NCBI GenBank assembly: GCA_016699515.1
Contig: CP064978.1
Span: forward strand, 310,001 to 374,000
Source of the DNA: Candidatus Peregrinibacteria bacterium
Lineage (GTDB): Bacteria > Patescibacteriota > Gracilibacteria > UM-FILTER-43-11
Reading direction: 5' to 3'
Length of the DNA stretch: 64,000 nucleotides
Part shown: positions 54,362 to 63,174 of the stretch, piece by piece
Position numbering within the stretch: the first letter of the stretch is position 1
How the letters are laid out: each line of letters begins with the position of its first letter
Program-made: the position numbers and the translations under genes
Notes under the pieces: generated by a model
Databases searched by the model: none
Told to the model about the DNA's origin: nothing
Seen by the model: the letters and a program-made list of their open reading frames with translations, nothing else

Positions 54362-55486
54362 TTAAATGACGTACTTCATGATACGAGGGGTGAGTGATGG
54401 ATACGTTGGGATGGGCGACGGCCCCAGATCGCTTATGTCTATTTTTAAGTGAGATCCATATTTTAAGTTATCCAGCGTGTCTAATGCCGCTGTTAGCATT
54501 GTTTTATCTTGAGCTGGATATAAAATGGGGACCGGACGCCCTGTTTGCCAATAAGGAATATTGGGTCGATTCTTTGGTGGAATGTTTAACTCCAAATCCA
54601 AGACTTCAACGGGAAATTTCCCCATCACTCCTTTTGCCATTCTACTTTCTTGGCAGGTCACCATCACTTGATCACCCCTTAGATGACAAATGATCAGCGC
54701 CCCCAAAACAGCCATCATGGGCATTTCTCTTTTTAGTTCCCGATTTTCAATGCTCCCTTCGCGTAGGGGATAGGGTGTGCTTAGACGCACGGCTTCACTG
54801 GCTTTGCTATCATATTTATTTTCGATATGTCTTCTCAGTGAGCTATCGTAATAGTGATAAATAGGAAGTTGATTGTTTGGCATCAAGCCAATGGTTCCAA
54901 TGGTTCTGGTATGCCCGTCGATTGTGGTTGTTAATAAATACTCAACGTGTGGAGGAATCGAAAAGATATCCTTTCCTAAACTGTCATGCCATCGCTGTTC
55001 GTACCCTAATTTTGCGAAGTAGGTTTCAGCCACGGTTAGGCGAAAAAGCAGCCTTTCTAGACGGCTCCGAGTTTTGGTCATGCTAATTTTTAACGTATCG
55101 TTGGAATCGACGGGGCTTTGTAAGCTGGTTAGTTTTTGAGCGATTGCTAATCGCGTCTGATCCACGATCGCAATTTCGCTCAAATCCATCAGTGAGCCAC
55201 TTTCTTTCGGGTCATTTATGGTGGACCTTCGCAATACTTTACCTAATTCCGTTAAGGTATGAAATCGATGGCGCGCTAAATCTCCCAATGAATCCATTCG
55301 TTTTCCACGGAGTACTTCTTCGCCCATTTCCGCTTCCATGATGGACCCTATATCAACCTTATTTTCTGGTTTAAAATTGGGTACGGGCGGAATAAAGCCG
55401 TTTGATCCAAATCGAGCTTCTGGGTTGAAAAATGGGCTTTGGTTCCTTTCTGTGAAGTCTGTGATTTCATAAAAAAAATCCTGCAT
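54362..55486 (-). CDS. unknown; resembles LuxI/FeeM-type acyltransferase fold
   Basis: The 374-aa protein is read from the ATG at 55486 (MQDFFYEITDFTER), 13 bp after the methyltransferase stop; earlier codons overlap that gene. The first 150 residues are helical and unassigned. Residues about 155-310 have a pattern like N-acyl amino acid/homoserine lactone synthases: RLTVAETYFAKLGYEQRW, an acidic DIFSIPPH segment, TTTIDGHTRTIGTIGLMPN, then EAVRLSTPYPLREG and MMAVLGALIICHLRGDQVMV. That matches the order E/D-x-D-x-F, G-x-x-R-L-x-P, E-x-S/R-R. Without a search this is a weak call. It is co-directional with the methyltransferase. Confidence 0.45.
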   Translation of the reverse strand: MQDFFYEITDFTERNQSPFFNPEARFGSNGFIPPVPNFKPENKVDIGSIMEAEMGEEVLRGKRMDSLGDLARHRFHTLTELGKVLRRSTINDPKESGSLMDLSEIAIVDQTRLAIAQKLTSLQSPVDSNDTLKISMTKTRSRLERLLFRLTVAETYFAKLGYEQRWHDSLGKDIFSIPPHVEYLLTTTIDGHTRTIGTIGLMPNNQLPIYHYYDSSLRRHIENKYDSKASEAVRLSTPYPLREGSIENRELKREMPMMAVLGALIICHLRGDQVMVTCQESRMAKGVMGKFPVEVLDLELNIPPKNRPNIPYWQTGRPVPILYPAQDKTMLTAALDTLDNLKYGSHLKIDISDLGPSPIPTYPSLTPRIMKYVI

Positions 55487-55499
55487 TTTGATGGGTGGT

Positions 55500-56426
55500 T
55501 CATTCAACTTTTTGCCCTGTAACGATTGTACAACTGTTTCCGTAGGTGAGCTTCGGTTTATCGGTAACCCTAAACCCAGCACTCTCAATTATCTTTTTCA
55601 GTTGCTCCGGCTCACTAAAGTGCATTTGGTGGCCTCCGTTTGCAGATGCGATGATTTGATTGAAGATGGCGACAATCAGATGAGCCTTTCGCTCACTCTC
55701 TTCCCCAAAGACCGTGTGAATTAATTCGATTAACTTTTCACCATCATTGGTATCCCATTCATCCGGTAGCATTAAGTTTTCTATAGAATTCCCTAATCTA
55801 CGTTGCCACTCTTCATAAAGCACACCTCCAATGGTGCCACCAGGATTTCGATCGCATATGAGTAGCTTTGCCCCCGGATTTACTTGTTGGTAGATCGCTT
55901 CAAGTACGGCTGACTGATCGTTCCCCAAAGCGTAGAGTGAATTTACCATGCTCACCCGATTAGTATTCAATGGTAGCGCTAAACTCGGATCGATCGAGGC
56001 TTGTATTAAATCAATTGATGGGCCGCCTGAGAGTGTTTGATTGATTCGTTCACGTCTTACTTCTGCCCACCTTAGCATGGCCGGATTGCGATCAACTCCC
56101 ATTAAGTGAGTTTTTTGGGGGGCAATTTTGCTCGCTTCTTCAATTAAATTTCCCATTCCACATCCCAGATCCACTAAAAAACCACCGGACGACATCCCTT
56201 CTAAGTCTAAGTTTGATAAGATTCTGCGAATATGAGCCTGATATGCCTGCATTTCGGTGACGGTTTGATAGGCAAACTGTGCATATAATTCCCAAAATCT
56301 TGCATTTTCATCTCTTAATACCTCTGTAAGCTTTTGCCGGATCATTTCAATCTTTCCTTGCTCCGTACCGCTCAGTCCTAAAATGGTGTTTAATTCGGCA
56401 ACACGTTCTCCGTATGATCGATGCAT
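55500..56426 (-). CDS. SAM-dependent methyltransferase
   Basis: The 308-aa class I methyltransferase has motif I GGFLVDLGCGMGNLIEEASK near residue 85, followed by MGVDRNPAMLRWAE, NSLYALGNDQSAVLEAIYQQ and PGAKLLICDRNPGG. The last strand region (FSEPEQLKKIIESAGFRVTD) is typical. The substrate is unknown. It is upstream of the 54362 gene with a 13-bp gap, so both are probably made together. It could modify that gene's product or a shared small molecule. Confidence 0.8.
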   Translation of the reverse strand: MHRSYGERVAELNTILGLSGTEQGKIEMIRQKLTEVLRDENARFWELYAQFAYQTVTEMQAYQAHIRRILSNLDLEGMSSGGFLVDLGCGMGNLIEEASKIAPQKTHLMGVDRNPAMLRWAEVRRERINQTLSGGPSIDLIQASIDPSLALPLNTNRVSMVNSLYALGNDQSAVLEAIYQQVNPGAKLLICDRNPGGTIGGVLYEEWQRRLGNSIENLMLPDEWDTNDGEKLIELIHTVFGEESERKAHLIVAIFNQIIASANGGHQMHFSEPEQLKKIIESAGFRVTDKPKLTYGNSCTIVTGQKVE

Positions 56427-56559
56427 TATTAGTCTTTTTATTGGCTTACTAATCCATCATCCATCATGACTCTTATTATTTAGTTGTAACTTTATTATCC
56501 AATTATTATGGATTATTTAATTAATCTTTTTTTAGCTTTTTTATGAGTTATTTTATGTT

Positions 56560-56604
56560 TTGACAAGTTTAATTAATGGTGTTTTTATCTTTAATTGGTA
56601 CAAT
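56560..56604 (+). promoter_or_regulatory. candidate promoter elements for the 56611 regulator
   Basis: A perfect TTGACA at 56560-56565 lacks a good -10 at normal spacing (TTATCT at 19 bp). A second element, TGG-TACAAT at 56596-56604, is an extended -10, only 7 bp before the ATG. Confidence 0.35.
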
Positions 56605-56610
56605 GAAGCT

Positions 56611-57282
56611 ATGAAGATTTTGTTAGTTGAAGATGAACAGGACATTGCCCGCTTTCTGATTCGTGGATTGGAATTGGAAAATTATTTGGTGACGCATGTT
56701 ACCAATGGTAAGGGCGCGCTTTACCTGCTTGGCCAGCAGTCTTTTGATTTGGCGATCATTGACTTAATGCTTCCCATTGTCGACGGCGAAGAGTTGATTT
56801 CTTTGATGCGACGCAAGGGGTATGCGATTCCGGTTTTGGTGCTAACGGCACTTCATCAAATTGATGTGAAGGTTCGCCTGTTGAATAACGGGGCCGATGA
56901 TTTTTTAACCAAGCCATTTTCGTTTGTTGAGTTGGTTGCACGCATTCAAAATCTCACCAAGCGAAATATTGGTAGCCCTGCCGACTATCTGGTGGTCAAA
57001 GATTTGGTGATGCATCCCAAAAAATACGTTGTAAAAAAAGGGGCAAAAACGGTTAAATTGCGTATGCGTGAATTTGCTTTGTTGGAATATATGATGCGAC
57101 ATAAGAATCAGTTGATCACGCGTAATACGCTCATAGAACAGGTTTGGGATTATAACGCTCATATTTTTTCCAATACCGTTGATTCGCACATGTCACAGCT
57201 TCGAAAGAAAATAGGAGATTGCCCCAAAGACCCGATTATTGAAACCATTCATGGGATGGGTTACATTTTGCGAGACGCCTGA
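56611..57282 (+). CDS. OmpR-family response regulator 1
   Basis: The 223-aa regulator has a receiver domain (residues 1-120) with the acidic pair in LVEDEQ, phospho-acceptor Asp51 in IIDLMLPIVDG and Lys101 in DDFLTKPFSF. A winged-helix DNA-binding domain follows (RMREFALLEYMMRHKNQLIT, SNTVDSHMSQLRKKIG, IETIHGMGYIL). Intact. It is about 90 bp from a second regulator on the same strand, suggesting a duplication: both share receiver and effector features. Confidence 0.92.
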   Translation: MKILLVEDEQDIARFLIRGLELENYLVTHVTNGKGALYLLGQQSFDLAIIDLMLPIVDGEELISLMRRKGYAIPVLVLTALHQIDVKVRLLNNGADDFLTKPFSFVELVARIQNLTKRNIGSPADYLVVKDLVMHPKKYVVKKGAKTVKLRMREFALLEYMMRHKNQLITRNTLIEQVWDYNAHIFSNTVDSHMSQLRKKIGDCPKDPIIETIHGMGYILRDA

Positions 57283-57374
57283 ATTATTAAAAAAGTATTA
57301 AATAATGACATACAGATTGTCTTTTTAAATGACCTGTGTTATTAAGTGAACTTACCATAACCTTTCTTTTTGTT

Positions 57375-58054
57375 ATGAAAGTACTAGTTGTTGAGGATGA
57401 TGTGGCGGTGCAAAAGCTACTTAGCAAAAATTTTGCCCTAAAACAGTGCCAAATTGATCAGGTTTATGATGGTGATACCGCTTTAAAGCGACTGCGATCA
57501 AACGACTATTCGTTGGCTATTGTTGATCTGATGTTGCCTAATTTGGGTGGCGCACAGCTGGTTTCTGCGGTTAGAAATATGGGAATTAAAACCCCGGTTA
57601 TTGTTCTTTCTGCCTTACAAGACCTTGTCACCAAAACGCGTTTATTGGATGCAGGTGCCGATGATTATGTTGTTAAGCCCTTCTCGTTTGAAGAATTATA
57701 TGCGCGTATTTTAGCAGTCATTCGCCGCACTAAAGATGATTTCGGAGAACAGGATTTGATTTTTGATGGGCTAGAGCTGGTGCCCGATCACACCACACTT
57801 TTGATCAATGGAAAACCTTGCAAGCTGCGCCGCAAAGAACATGAACTGATTCAATATCTTATGCATCATGCAAAAATGGTGGTTTCCGAGATGAATTAAT
57901 TCACGGCGTTTGGGATTATGAAAGCGACTCGTTTTCCAATACGCTTGATGCGCATGTCTCGATCTTGCGGAATAAATTAAAGAAAGCCGGCAAGCCCAAT
58001 ATGATTCACACCATTCACGGGGTGGGTTACATGCTGGTTGAATCGGAGGCTTAG
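57375..58054 (+). CDS. OmpR-family response regulator 2, frameshifted
   Basis: The 226-aa regulator has the same layout: VVEDDV acidic pair, Asp51 in IVDLMLPNLGG and Lys in DDYVVKPFSF. A base missing near 57886 gives a premature stop; restoring it yields VVSRDELIHGVWDYESDSFS, then NTLDAHVSILRNKLKKAGKP and MIHTIHGVGYML, a complete winged helix ending at TAG 58052-58054. It probably arose by duplication with the 56611 gene. Either regulator may pair with the kinases at 51573 and 52264. Confidence 0.9.
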
Positions 58055-58109
58055 GCCAAGGGGGTGCCTTTTTTTAAGTTGAGCTTAAGGGGATTGGTTT
58101 TTGATGGCT

Positions 58110-59162
58110 CTAACTTTCTTCTTCAAGAGCTGGGAAGACTTCTTTAAAGACGTTTTTTACCTCTTCGCTGTTTTCACTTTGCATTAACTTACTCCGCGTT
58201 TCGCGTGCGCCGTCAAAATCTCTGCAATACCACCCTAAATGCTTTCTCATGATGAAAAATTTTGAGCCCGGATTGAGTTTTTCAAATACTTTGCAATGCT
58301 CAATGGCTGCTTGCGCCCGTTCCTGAGGGGTGGGGGAGTGATTGCTAAAAAACCATGGATTCCCAAAGGTGCCTCGCCCCACCAACACCCCATCTACCCC
58401 ATATTGCGTCATTTTTTGATGAGCTTCATCGATTGATTTTATATCGCCGTTTCCCAAAAGGGTAATGCCAGTATTTTTACACAATGACGCCGCCTTTCCA
58501 ATTGATTCCCAATTGGCGAGCCCCATATACATTTGTTTCAGTGTTCGCCCATGCAGCGTGATGTTGGCTGGCTGAACTTCGATCAGATGACGGATCCATT
58601 CAAGCGTAATATCGCTGTCAAATCCTACACGTGTTTTTACGGAGACCGGTAGCAACCGACGGTCTTTTTCGTTGTATTTGTCAATTTTTTTCAGTGCGGC
58701 AATGATCTTTGGTCTTATATTGGCCTCTTCTAAAGTGATTCCATTAAAGAAATCTTTGCAGGCTTTTTGTACGGTTTGCACAATTAGCTTTGCCAAATCA
58801 GGTGTTCGAATTAACCCGGCGCCCGACCCCCTCCGTGCCACTTTGTTGGCAGGGCAGCCCATGTTAATATCAATTCCGTCGAACCCTAAAAAACAGTTCA
58901 TCAAAGCTACTTTGTAAAAGGACTCCACTTCTGATCCATAAATTTGGGCTACGACCGGGCGCTCAATTTCATCATACTCAAAGGCTTTTAGCATGCCAAT
59001 TGCTCCTCGCGCTAAGCCTTCCACATTGGTAAATTCGGTCATCACCAACGTGGGCTTGGAATATTTACATACCATGTAGCGATAGGCTGAATCCGTTACT
59101 CCGTCCATAGGGGCTAGTCCGATGATCGGTGCTTTTAAATGGTCCCAAAATCCTCTGTTCAC
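58110..59162 (-). CDS. dus: tRNA-dihydrouridine synthase
   Basis: The 350-aa FMN enzyme reduces uridines in tRNA. APIIGLAPMDGVTDSAYR is the family opening, GIDINMGCPANKVARRGSGA holds the catalytic Cys, VSVKTRVGFD and NITLHGRTLKQMY are FMN-site strands, and GVLVGRGTFGNPWFF closes the barrel. The family branch (DusA, B or C) is not clear, but the length suits DusB. Intact. The dsbB gene is just upstream on the same strand. Confidence 0.93.
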   Translation of the reverse strand: MNRGFWDHLKAPIIGLAPMDGVTDSAYRYMVCKYSKPTLVMTEFTNVEGLARGAIGMLKAFEYDEIERPVVAQIYGSEVESFYKVALMNCFLGFDGIDINMGCPANKVARRGSGAGLIRTPDLAKLIVQTVQKACKDFFNGITLEEANIRPKIIAALKKIDKYNEKDRRLLPVSVKTRVGFDSDITLEWIRHLIEVQPANITLHGRTLKQMYMGLANWESIGKAASLCKNTGITLLGNGDIKSIDEAHQKMTQYGVDGVLVGRGTFGNPWFFSNHSPTPQERAQAAIEHCKVFEKLNPGSKFFIMRKHLGWYCRDFDGARETRSKLMQSENSEEVKNVFKEVFPALEEES

Positions 59163-59171
59163 AACTTAGCA

Positions 59172-59741
59172 TTAAGAATTAAGCGATGGGCGATCTGCTT
59201 TTTGTAAAAGTGCTAGCACGATCAGTAGGCTCAGCGTTGTCAGTGACATCATAGGAATGGTGATGTAACCAAACTTTAAAAACCAGTAACTGGAGCAACT
59301 GGGTGTCATGCCTACGGTGGAGCATGGAATAATAGATTCACCGATTGAACGGGCGGTTTCACTCATTTGAATAGTGTAGTGATAGGCAGCAATGAGCCAC
59401 CCAATCCCCGCCATTGTTATGCTGTATGGAAGGATTTCTTTCCCTTTTTTTAAAACCAAGGATACTCCGAACAAGATGAGTTGAGGATAAATTAAAATCC
59501 GCTGAAACCAGCACAATTTGCATGGCTCCAGGCCTACGATGTCCGAAAAATATAAGCTTGAAGATACTGCCACCAATGAAATGATGAATCCTAGCCAATT
59601 ATAATATTTTTGGACCCACGCCGTACCGCCATTTTTTTTGTTGAACCAGGGCAGTCGGCTTATTCCCGCTAACACTATAAAAACCTGAGATGCGACGGTT
59701 AATACGGCAAGAGCTGTGGTTATTTCTAGAAAGAAGTACAT
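59172..59741 (-). CDS. DsbB/BdbC-like disulfide oxidoreductase
   Basis: The 189-aa membrane protein has five predicted helices. It carries the quinone-reductase CxxC pair in LEPCKLCWFQRILIYP and a second cysteine pair in IIPCSTVGMTPSCSSYWF. DsbB/BdbC reoxidises an extracytoplasmic thiol oxidase. No dsbA-like gene is in the window. The extra N-terminal helix matches BdbC-like forms. Intact. The next minus-strand gene, dus, starts 9 bp after its stop. Confidence 0.9.
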   Translation of the reverse strand: MYFFLEITTALAVLTVASQVFIVLAGISRLPWFNKKNGGTAWVQKYYNWLGFIISLVAVSSSLYFSDIVGLEPCKLCWFQRILIYPQLILFGVSLVLKKGKEILPYSITMAGIGWLIAAYHYTIQMSETARSIGESIIPCSTVGMTPSCSSYWFLKFGYITIPMMSLTTLSLLIVLALLQKADRPSLNS

Positions 59742-59819
59742 ATCGGTAGCATTAAACGATCGATTTTAACTTTTACCCTCGCTATGATAGCATGGGATCG
59801 GATATTTAAAACTCTATTT

Positions 59820-60242
59820 ATGCAATTTATTGATCAGTCGATTGAGCTTTTGAAGGACAATGGATATAAAATTACGGGTCCGCGCGTTGCGGTTTTGAAC
59901 GCGCTTGCAACGGCGCACATTCCACTTTCCCCCTACGATATTGAAGAGCGTATTCCGGAAAATATCCCCGTTAATGTTGTAACAATTTATCGCGTTTTGG
60001 ACGTATTTGAGCAATTGGGCATCGTGCATCGTATTTTAACCAAGCACGGATATGTACGCTGCGACTTTGAAGAGAAGCCCGGTTGTCATCATTTTGCCAT
60101 TTGCGATCGCTGTGAGCAGGTTAGTGAGTTCGTACAAAAAAAGGAATGCGACACCGAGATGCGCATTCCTTCTCAATGTCATTTTCAGTCTGCAGGGCAT
60201 TTTGCCGAAGTAACCGGCTTGTGCGAAGCATGCTCCCGGTGA
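59820..60242 (+). CDS. Fur/Zur/PerR family metalloregulator
   Basis: The 140-aa regulator has an N-terminal winged helix (ELLKDNGYKITGPRVAVLNA; PVNVVTIYRVLDVFEQLGIV) and a C-terminal metal-binding part with GCHHFAICDRCEQVSEF and a second CxxC (LCEACSR), the structural zinc site. Which metal or oxidant it senses is not clear. The start at 59820 (MQFIDQSIELLKD) agrees with family length. The target is not apparent; yceI lies directly downstream on the opposite strand. Confidence 0.92.
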   Translation: MQFIDQSIELLKDNGYKITGPRVAVLNALATAHIPLSPYDIEERIPENIPVNVVTIYRVLDVFEQLGIVHRILTKHGYVRCDFEEKPGCHHFAICDRCEQVSEFVQKKECDTEMRIPSQCHFQSAGHFAEVTGLCEACSR

Positions 60243-60247
60243 GCTTG

Positions 60248-60991
60248 TTATTCTTGTGTCATCTCACCTTCTTTTTCCATTTGCATCATTGCATTTTGGT
60301 CGGTCATAAAGGTTAGATTTAGTTCGAAGCTCATTTCGTCATCGACCAATTTGTCGCCAAGGTCGCTAAAGAATTTACCTGAACCATAGCGAACATCCCA
60401 TAAGGTACGATCCAAAACTAAATTTCCGCTGGCAACCAATTTAGTCGAATCGACTGGGGTGATCATTAGCACCACCTCAACTGGCTTGGTGATTCCTTTG
60501 ATGGTTAGGTCTGCCATTGCTTTTACAGTTCCGTCTCCTTGATCTTCAATAGTGGAAGCAACCAATTCAGCTGTTGGGTATTCCGCAACATTGAAAAAGT
60601 CTTCGCTTTTTAGGTGATTTTCTAAGCTAGTAGCATTTTCACCTTCCAAGTCATCGGAAACGATTGAGCTCATATCGATGGTAAATTGAGCATTGCTCCA
60701 TACTCCACCTACTCGATCCACGCTACCGGATTGCACTTGAACACGGCCGTAATGTTCGCCGGTCACTTTTTTGCCTTTCCAGTTCATTGCACTTTCTGCA
60801 GGAACCAATTGATAGGTTCCGTCCACAATGGTTCCAGACATATCTTTTTCCATGCTCATTTCACTTTCTTCCATCATTTCAGTCGAACTTTCATTTTCCA
60901 TCATTTTTTGTTCATCATCCATTGTAACAGGCTTTGAACAAGCGCTCAGCACGATCATACTTAGACCAAAAAAGGTGATTAGTTTTTTCAT
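60248..60991 (-). CDS. YceI-family lipoprotein
   Basis: The 247-aa product has a lipoprotein signal (FFGLSMIVLSAC, Cys18), a Met/Glu/Ser-rich linker (residues 20-55), and a YceI domain (about 58-230): GTYQLVPAESAMNWKGKKVT, VQSGSVDRVGGVWSNAQFTI, SEDFFNVAEYPTAELVAST, GNLVLDRTLWDVRYGSGKFF. YceI forms a beta barrel that binds isoprenoid lipids. The many Met-Glu residues in the linker and C-terminus might bind metal. Convergent with fur (gap 5 bp). Confidence 0.9.
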   Translation of the reverse strand: MKKLITFFGLSMIVLSACSKPVTMDDEQKMMENESSTEMMEESEMSMEKDMSGTIVDGTYQLVPAESAMNWKGKKVTGEHYGRVQVQSGSVDRVGGVWSNAQFTIDMSSIVSDDLEGENATSLENHLKSEDFFNVAEYPTAELVASTIEDQGDGTVKAMADLTIKGITKPVEVVLMITPVDSTKLVASGNLVLDRTLWDVRYGSGKFFSDLGDKLVDDEMSFELNLTFMTDQNAMMQMEKEGEMTQE

Positions 60992-61046
60992 TTTGATAAG
61001 TTAATAAAATTAAGTGTGGCCATTTTAATGGCAATGATAACCAGAG

Positions 61047-62177
61047 TCAATTGGTGTTTTTTGAATTTTTGATCGCTGATAAAATCCGCTCAGTAAAGGC
61101 AATGATTTCTGTATTGTCGATGGATCGCGCCAATACTTTTATGCGATTCAGGTTTTTTAATTTTTGTCGATAATCCTTTATAGTTTTACAATGTTTTATT
61201 TTTTCCATTTGTTCGTATAATTCGTTCTGATCACAAGCTTTTAGCCCTTCTTGAAACTTAATTTTATTAAACAACTTTCTGGCAGCTTCAAATTTTTTTT
61301 GATTCATTTTTTCTAATCCCTCATGCTTCATCACTGATTCGACTAATTTTGTTTCATGCGACTCTTTTGCAAATTCGCGAGCTTGGGAAAATTTTTTTTC
61401 TTTCAATAGTTCTACGACGATCTTTTGGTACGCAATCTTTAAATTATGCTCCGTAATGGCCTTGTGGGTTGATATGGCTTTTGCCAATTTGGAAGCGCGT
61501 AAAAAATTGCGTGCCGATACGGATTGTCTTTTTTGCTTTAAATCGGGGACGTCGAGTAAATTAGTAGAAATAATTTCTTCAATCGAGCCGATAAAGTCAT
61601 AGTTTTTATATTCAGTCAGTATCCCCAAAGTGGCTTCAAGGTCTTTTCCTTCAAAATGAAGGCAAACATGGTCGGGAAGTAGCTTGATTTTAAGATCGGT
61701 CACCGGAAATTTTAAACTATATAAGTAAATGTAAAATGTTACTATTTGGTTACAATCTCCTATTAACTTGGACTGTCCCGGGTCTTTCAACATGCGCTCG
61801 AAAGCAACGTTTTTTTCGTATTGATAATACTGTCCAGGTTTCAAAAAATGGGCGATCTGCATCAAATAATTCAGCTTCTCATTGCTGGCCATCCGCCTTT
61901 CACTCATATTTTTCTTTAAAAACAGCGCCTTCATTTTTTCGGCGTTTGTGTAGCACTGCTTTCGATAAGATTTATTTAATTTTTTGTATCCTTTGAAGCG
62001 ATATTCCAGCATTAAATTAAGACGAACCAGGTCCGTCTGCATTAATGCAATCAACTGTTGTTTTTGGTAATGACTAGGCGTGTGCGATACCGCATTTAAA
62101 AATTCCCCCACCTTTCTTTCTTGAGGGTCGGTATAACTTGAGAAAAGCCAAAGGATGCGCTCGAAAATGTTGAACAA
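61047..62177 (-). CDS. transglutaminase-like protein
   Basis: The 376-aa protein is soluble and very basic. Residues about 140-190 show a transglutaminase-like triad pattern: GDCNQIVTFYIYLYSL with a candidate Cys, LLPDHVCLHFEGKDLEAT with a candidate His and acidic residue. Helices from residue 240 to the end are Lys-rich with tetratricopeptide-like spacing (KKFSQAREFAKESHETKLVE, QKKFEAARKLFNKIKFQEGL). The N-terminal part is helical. The enzyme role is a guess. It lies upstream of a rhodanese gene on the same strand (gap 9 bp). Confidence 0.6.
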   Translation of the reverse strand: MFNIFERILWLFSSYTDPQERKVGEFLNAVSHTPSHYQKQQLIALMQTDLVRLNLMLEYRFKGYKKLNKSYRKQCYTNAEKMKALFLKKNMSERRMASNEKLNYLMQIAHFLKPGQYYQYEKNVAFERMLKDPGQSKLIGDCNQIVTFYIYLYSLKFPVTDLKIKLLPDHVCLHFEGKDLEATLGILTEYKNYDFIGSIEEIISTNLLDVPDLKQKRQSVSARNFLRASKLAKAISTHKAITEHNLKIAYQKIVVELLKEKKFSQAREFAKESHETKLVESVMKHEGLEKMNQKKFEAARKLFNKIKFQEGLKACDQNELYEQMEKIKHCKTIKDYRQKLKNLNRIKVLARSIDNTEIIAFTERILSAIKNSKNTN

Positions 62178-62186
62178 ATTATTTGA

Positions 62187-62498
62187 TCAGTTGATTGATT
62201 CCAAAGGAAGTCCTTCCTTTTTCCATTGCGCGACCCCTCCTTTTAAATTGAAGTGATCAATGTGATTTTTCTCTAGGATTTTACAGGCTAGGCTGCTGCG
62301 CCCGCCGCTTTGGCAATAGGGGATCACCGTTTTTCCTTTCCAATGCGAAACGTTTTTTTCAAATTGATCTATCGGCACGTGGGTAGCACTCGGTATATGC
62401 CCCGAATTCCATTCATCAGTCCATCGCACATCCACTAAAATAAAGTGATCTTTGCTACGCAATTTTTTAAAGAGTTCTTGGGTGGTTATGCTTTTCAT
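62187..62498 (-). CDS. rhodanese-domain protein
   Basis: The 103-aa single-domain rhodanese has LVDVRWTDEWNSGHIPSATH and the active-site loop PYCQSGGRSSLAC, with Cys in the CxxGxRS form. The final FNLKGGVAQWKKEGLPL is typical. Such proteins carry persulfide sulfur and could feed tRNA thiolation, which mnmA in this window performs, though no link is shown. Intact. Confidence 0.9.
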   Translation of the reverse strand: MKSITTQELFKKLRSKDHFILVDVRWTDEWNSGHIPSATHVPIDQFEKNVSHWKGKTVIPYCQSGGRSSLACKILEKNHIDHFNLKGGVAQWKKEGLPLESIN

Positions 62499-62546
62499 GT
62501 TAGTCTGGGTTGGCCTCTCTACCTATCATAAGTAACCCTTTGTCGC

Positions 62547-63170
62547 ATGTCCACCACTTTGTTAGTTCATTATTTGCCACGAGGAGAATACAGCAATACC
62601 AAAAAATTAGTGGATGCGTTTAAGGCTTCCGCTGACGGTAAAACTGAAATCATCGAACATGATCTCATCGCTCATCCTCCCGAAATGTTTTTGCGTGATA
62701 ACTTGATGGCCTATGTGATGCGCAATATGGCCGGCCAAAACAAGCCCGAATACGACCAGTGCCTTAAGAATATTGACGCCAACGTGGCTGAAATTAAGCG
62801 CGCTAGTCATTTAGTCATTGCGTTTCCCATGTACAACTTTTCGGTTCCTGCTGTAGTAAAAGCCTGGATGGACACGGTCATCATTGCCGGTGAAACCTTT
62901 TCGATGGACCCAATCACACATCAGTTTACCCCACTTTTAAGCGGGCACGCCTTGATTCTTAGCACCGCCGGCGGCCTTGGTTATGTTGACGGGCCCATGC
63001 AGGCCATGGACCATGGTCGTACGCTGGTTAGTCATGCAATGGGTTTTATTGGCTATAAAAGTGTTCGCGTTGAAGTAGATGGTGCTAATGCCATGGCTAA
63101 AGATGATTACGATCAAGCGCTGAACGGGGCGAAACAAAGAATAAATACGGTTGTCGATAGCTGGTATTGA
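62547..63170 (+). CDS. azoR: FMN-dependent NADH-azoreductase
   Basis: The 207-aa flavodoxin-fold enzyme begins STTLLVHYLPRGEYSNTKKL and carries the FMN-site FPMYNFSVPAVVKAWMDTVI and the STAGGLGYVDGPMQ loop. AzoR enzymes reduce quinones and azo dyes with NADH. It is divergent from the rhodanese gene and convergent with marR, 4 bp apart at their ends; a MarR-type regulator may control it. Confidence 0.9.
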   Translation: MSTTLLVHYLPRGEYSNTKKLVDAFKASADGKTEIIEHDLIAHPPEMFLRDNLMAYVMRNMAGQNKPEYDQCLKNIDANVAEIKRASHLVIAFPMYNFSVPAVVKAWMDTVIIAGETFSMDPITHQFTPLLSGHALILSTAGGLGYVDGPMQAMDHGRTLVSHAMGFIGYKSVRVEVDGANAMAKDDYDQALNGAKQRINTVVDSWY

Positions 63171-63174
63171 TTGG

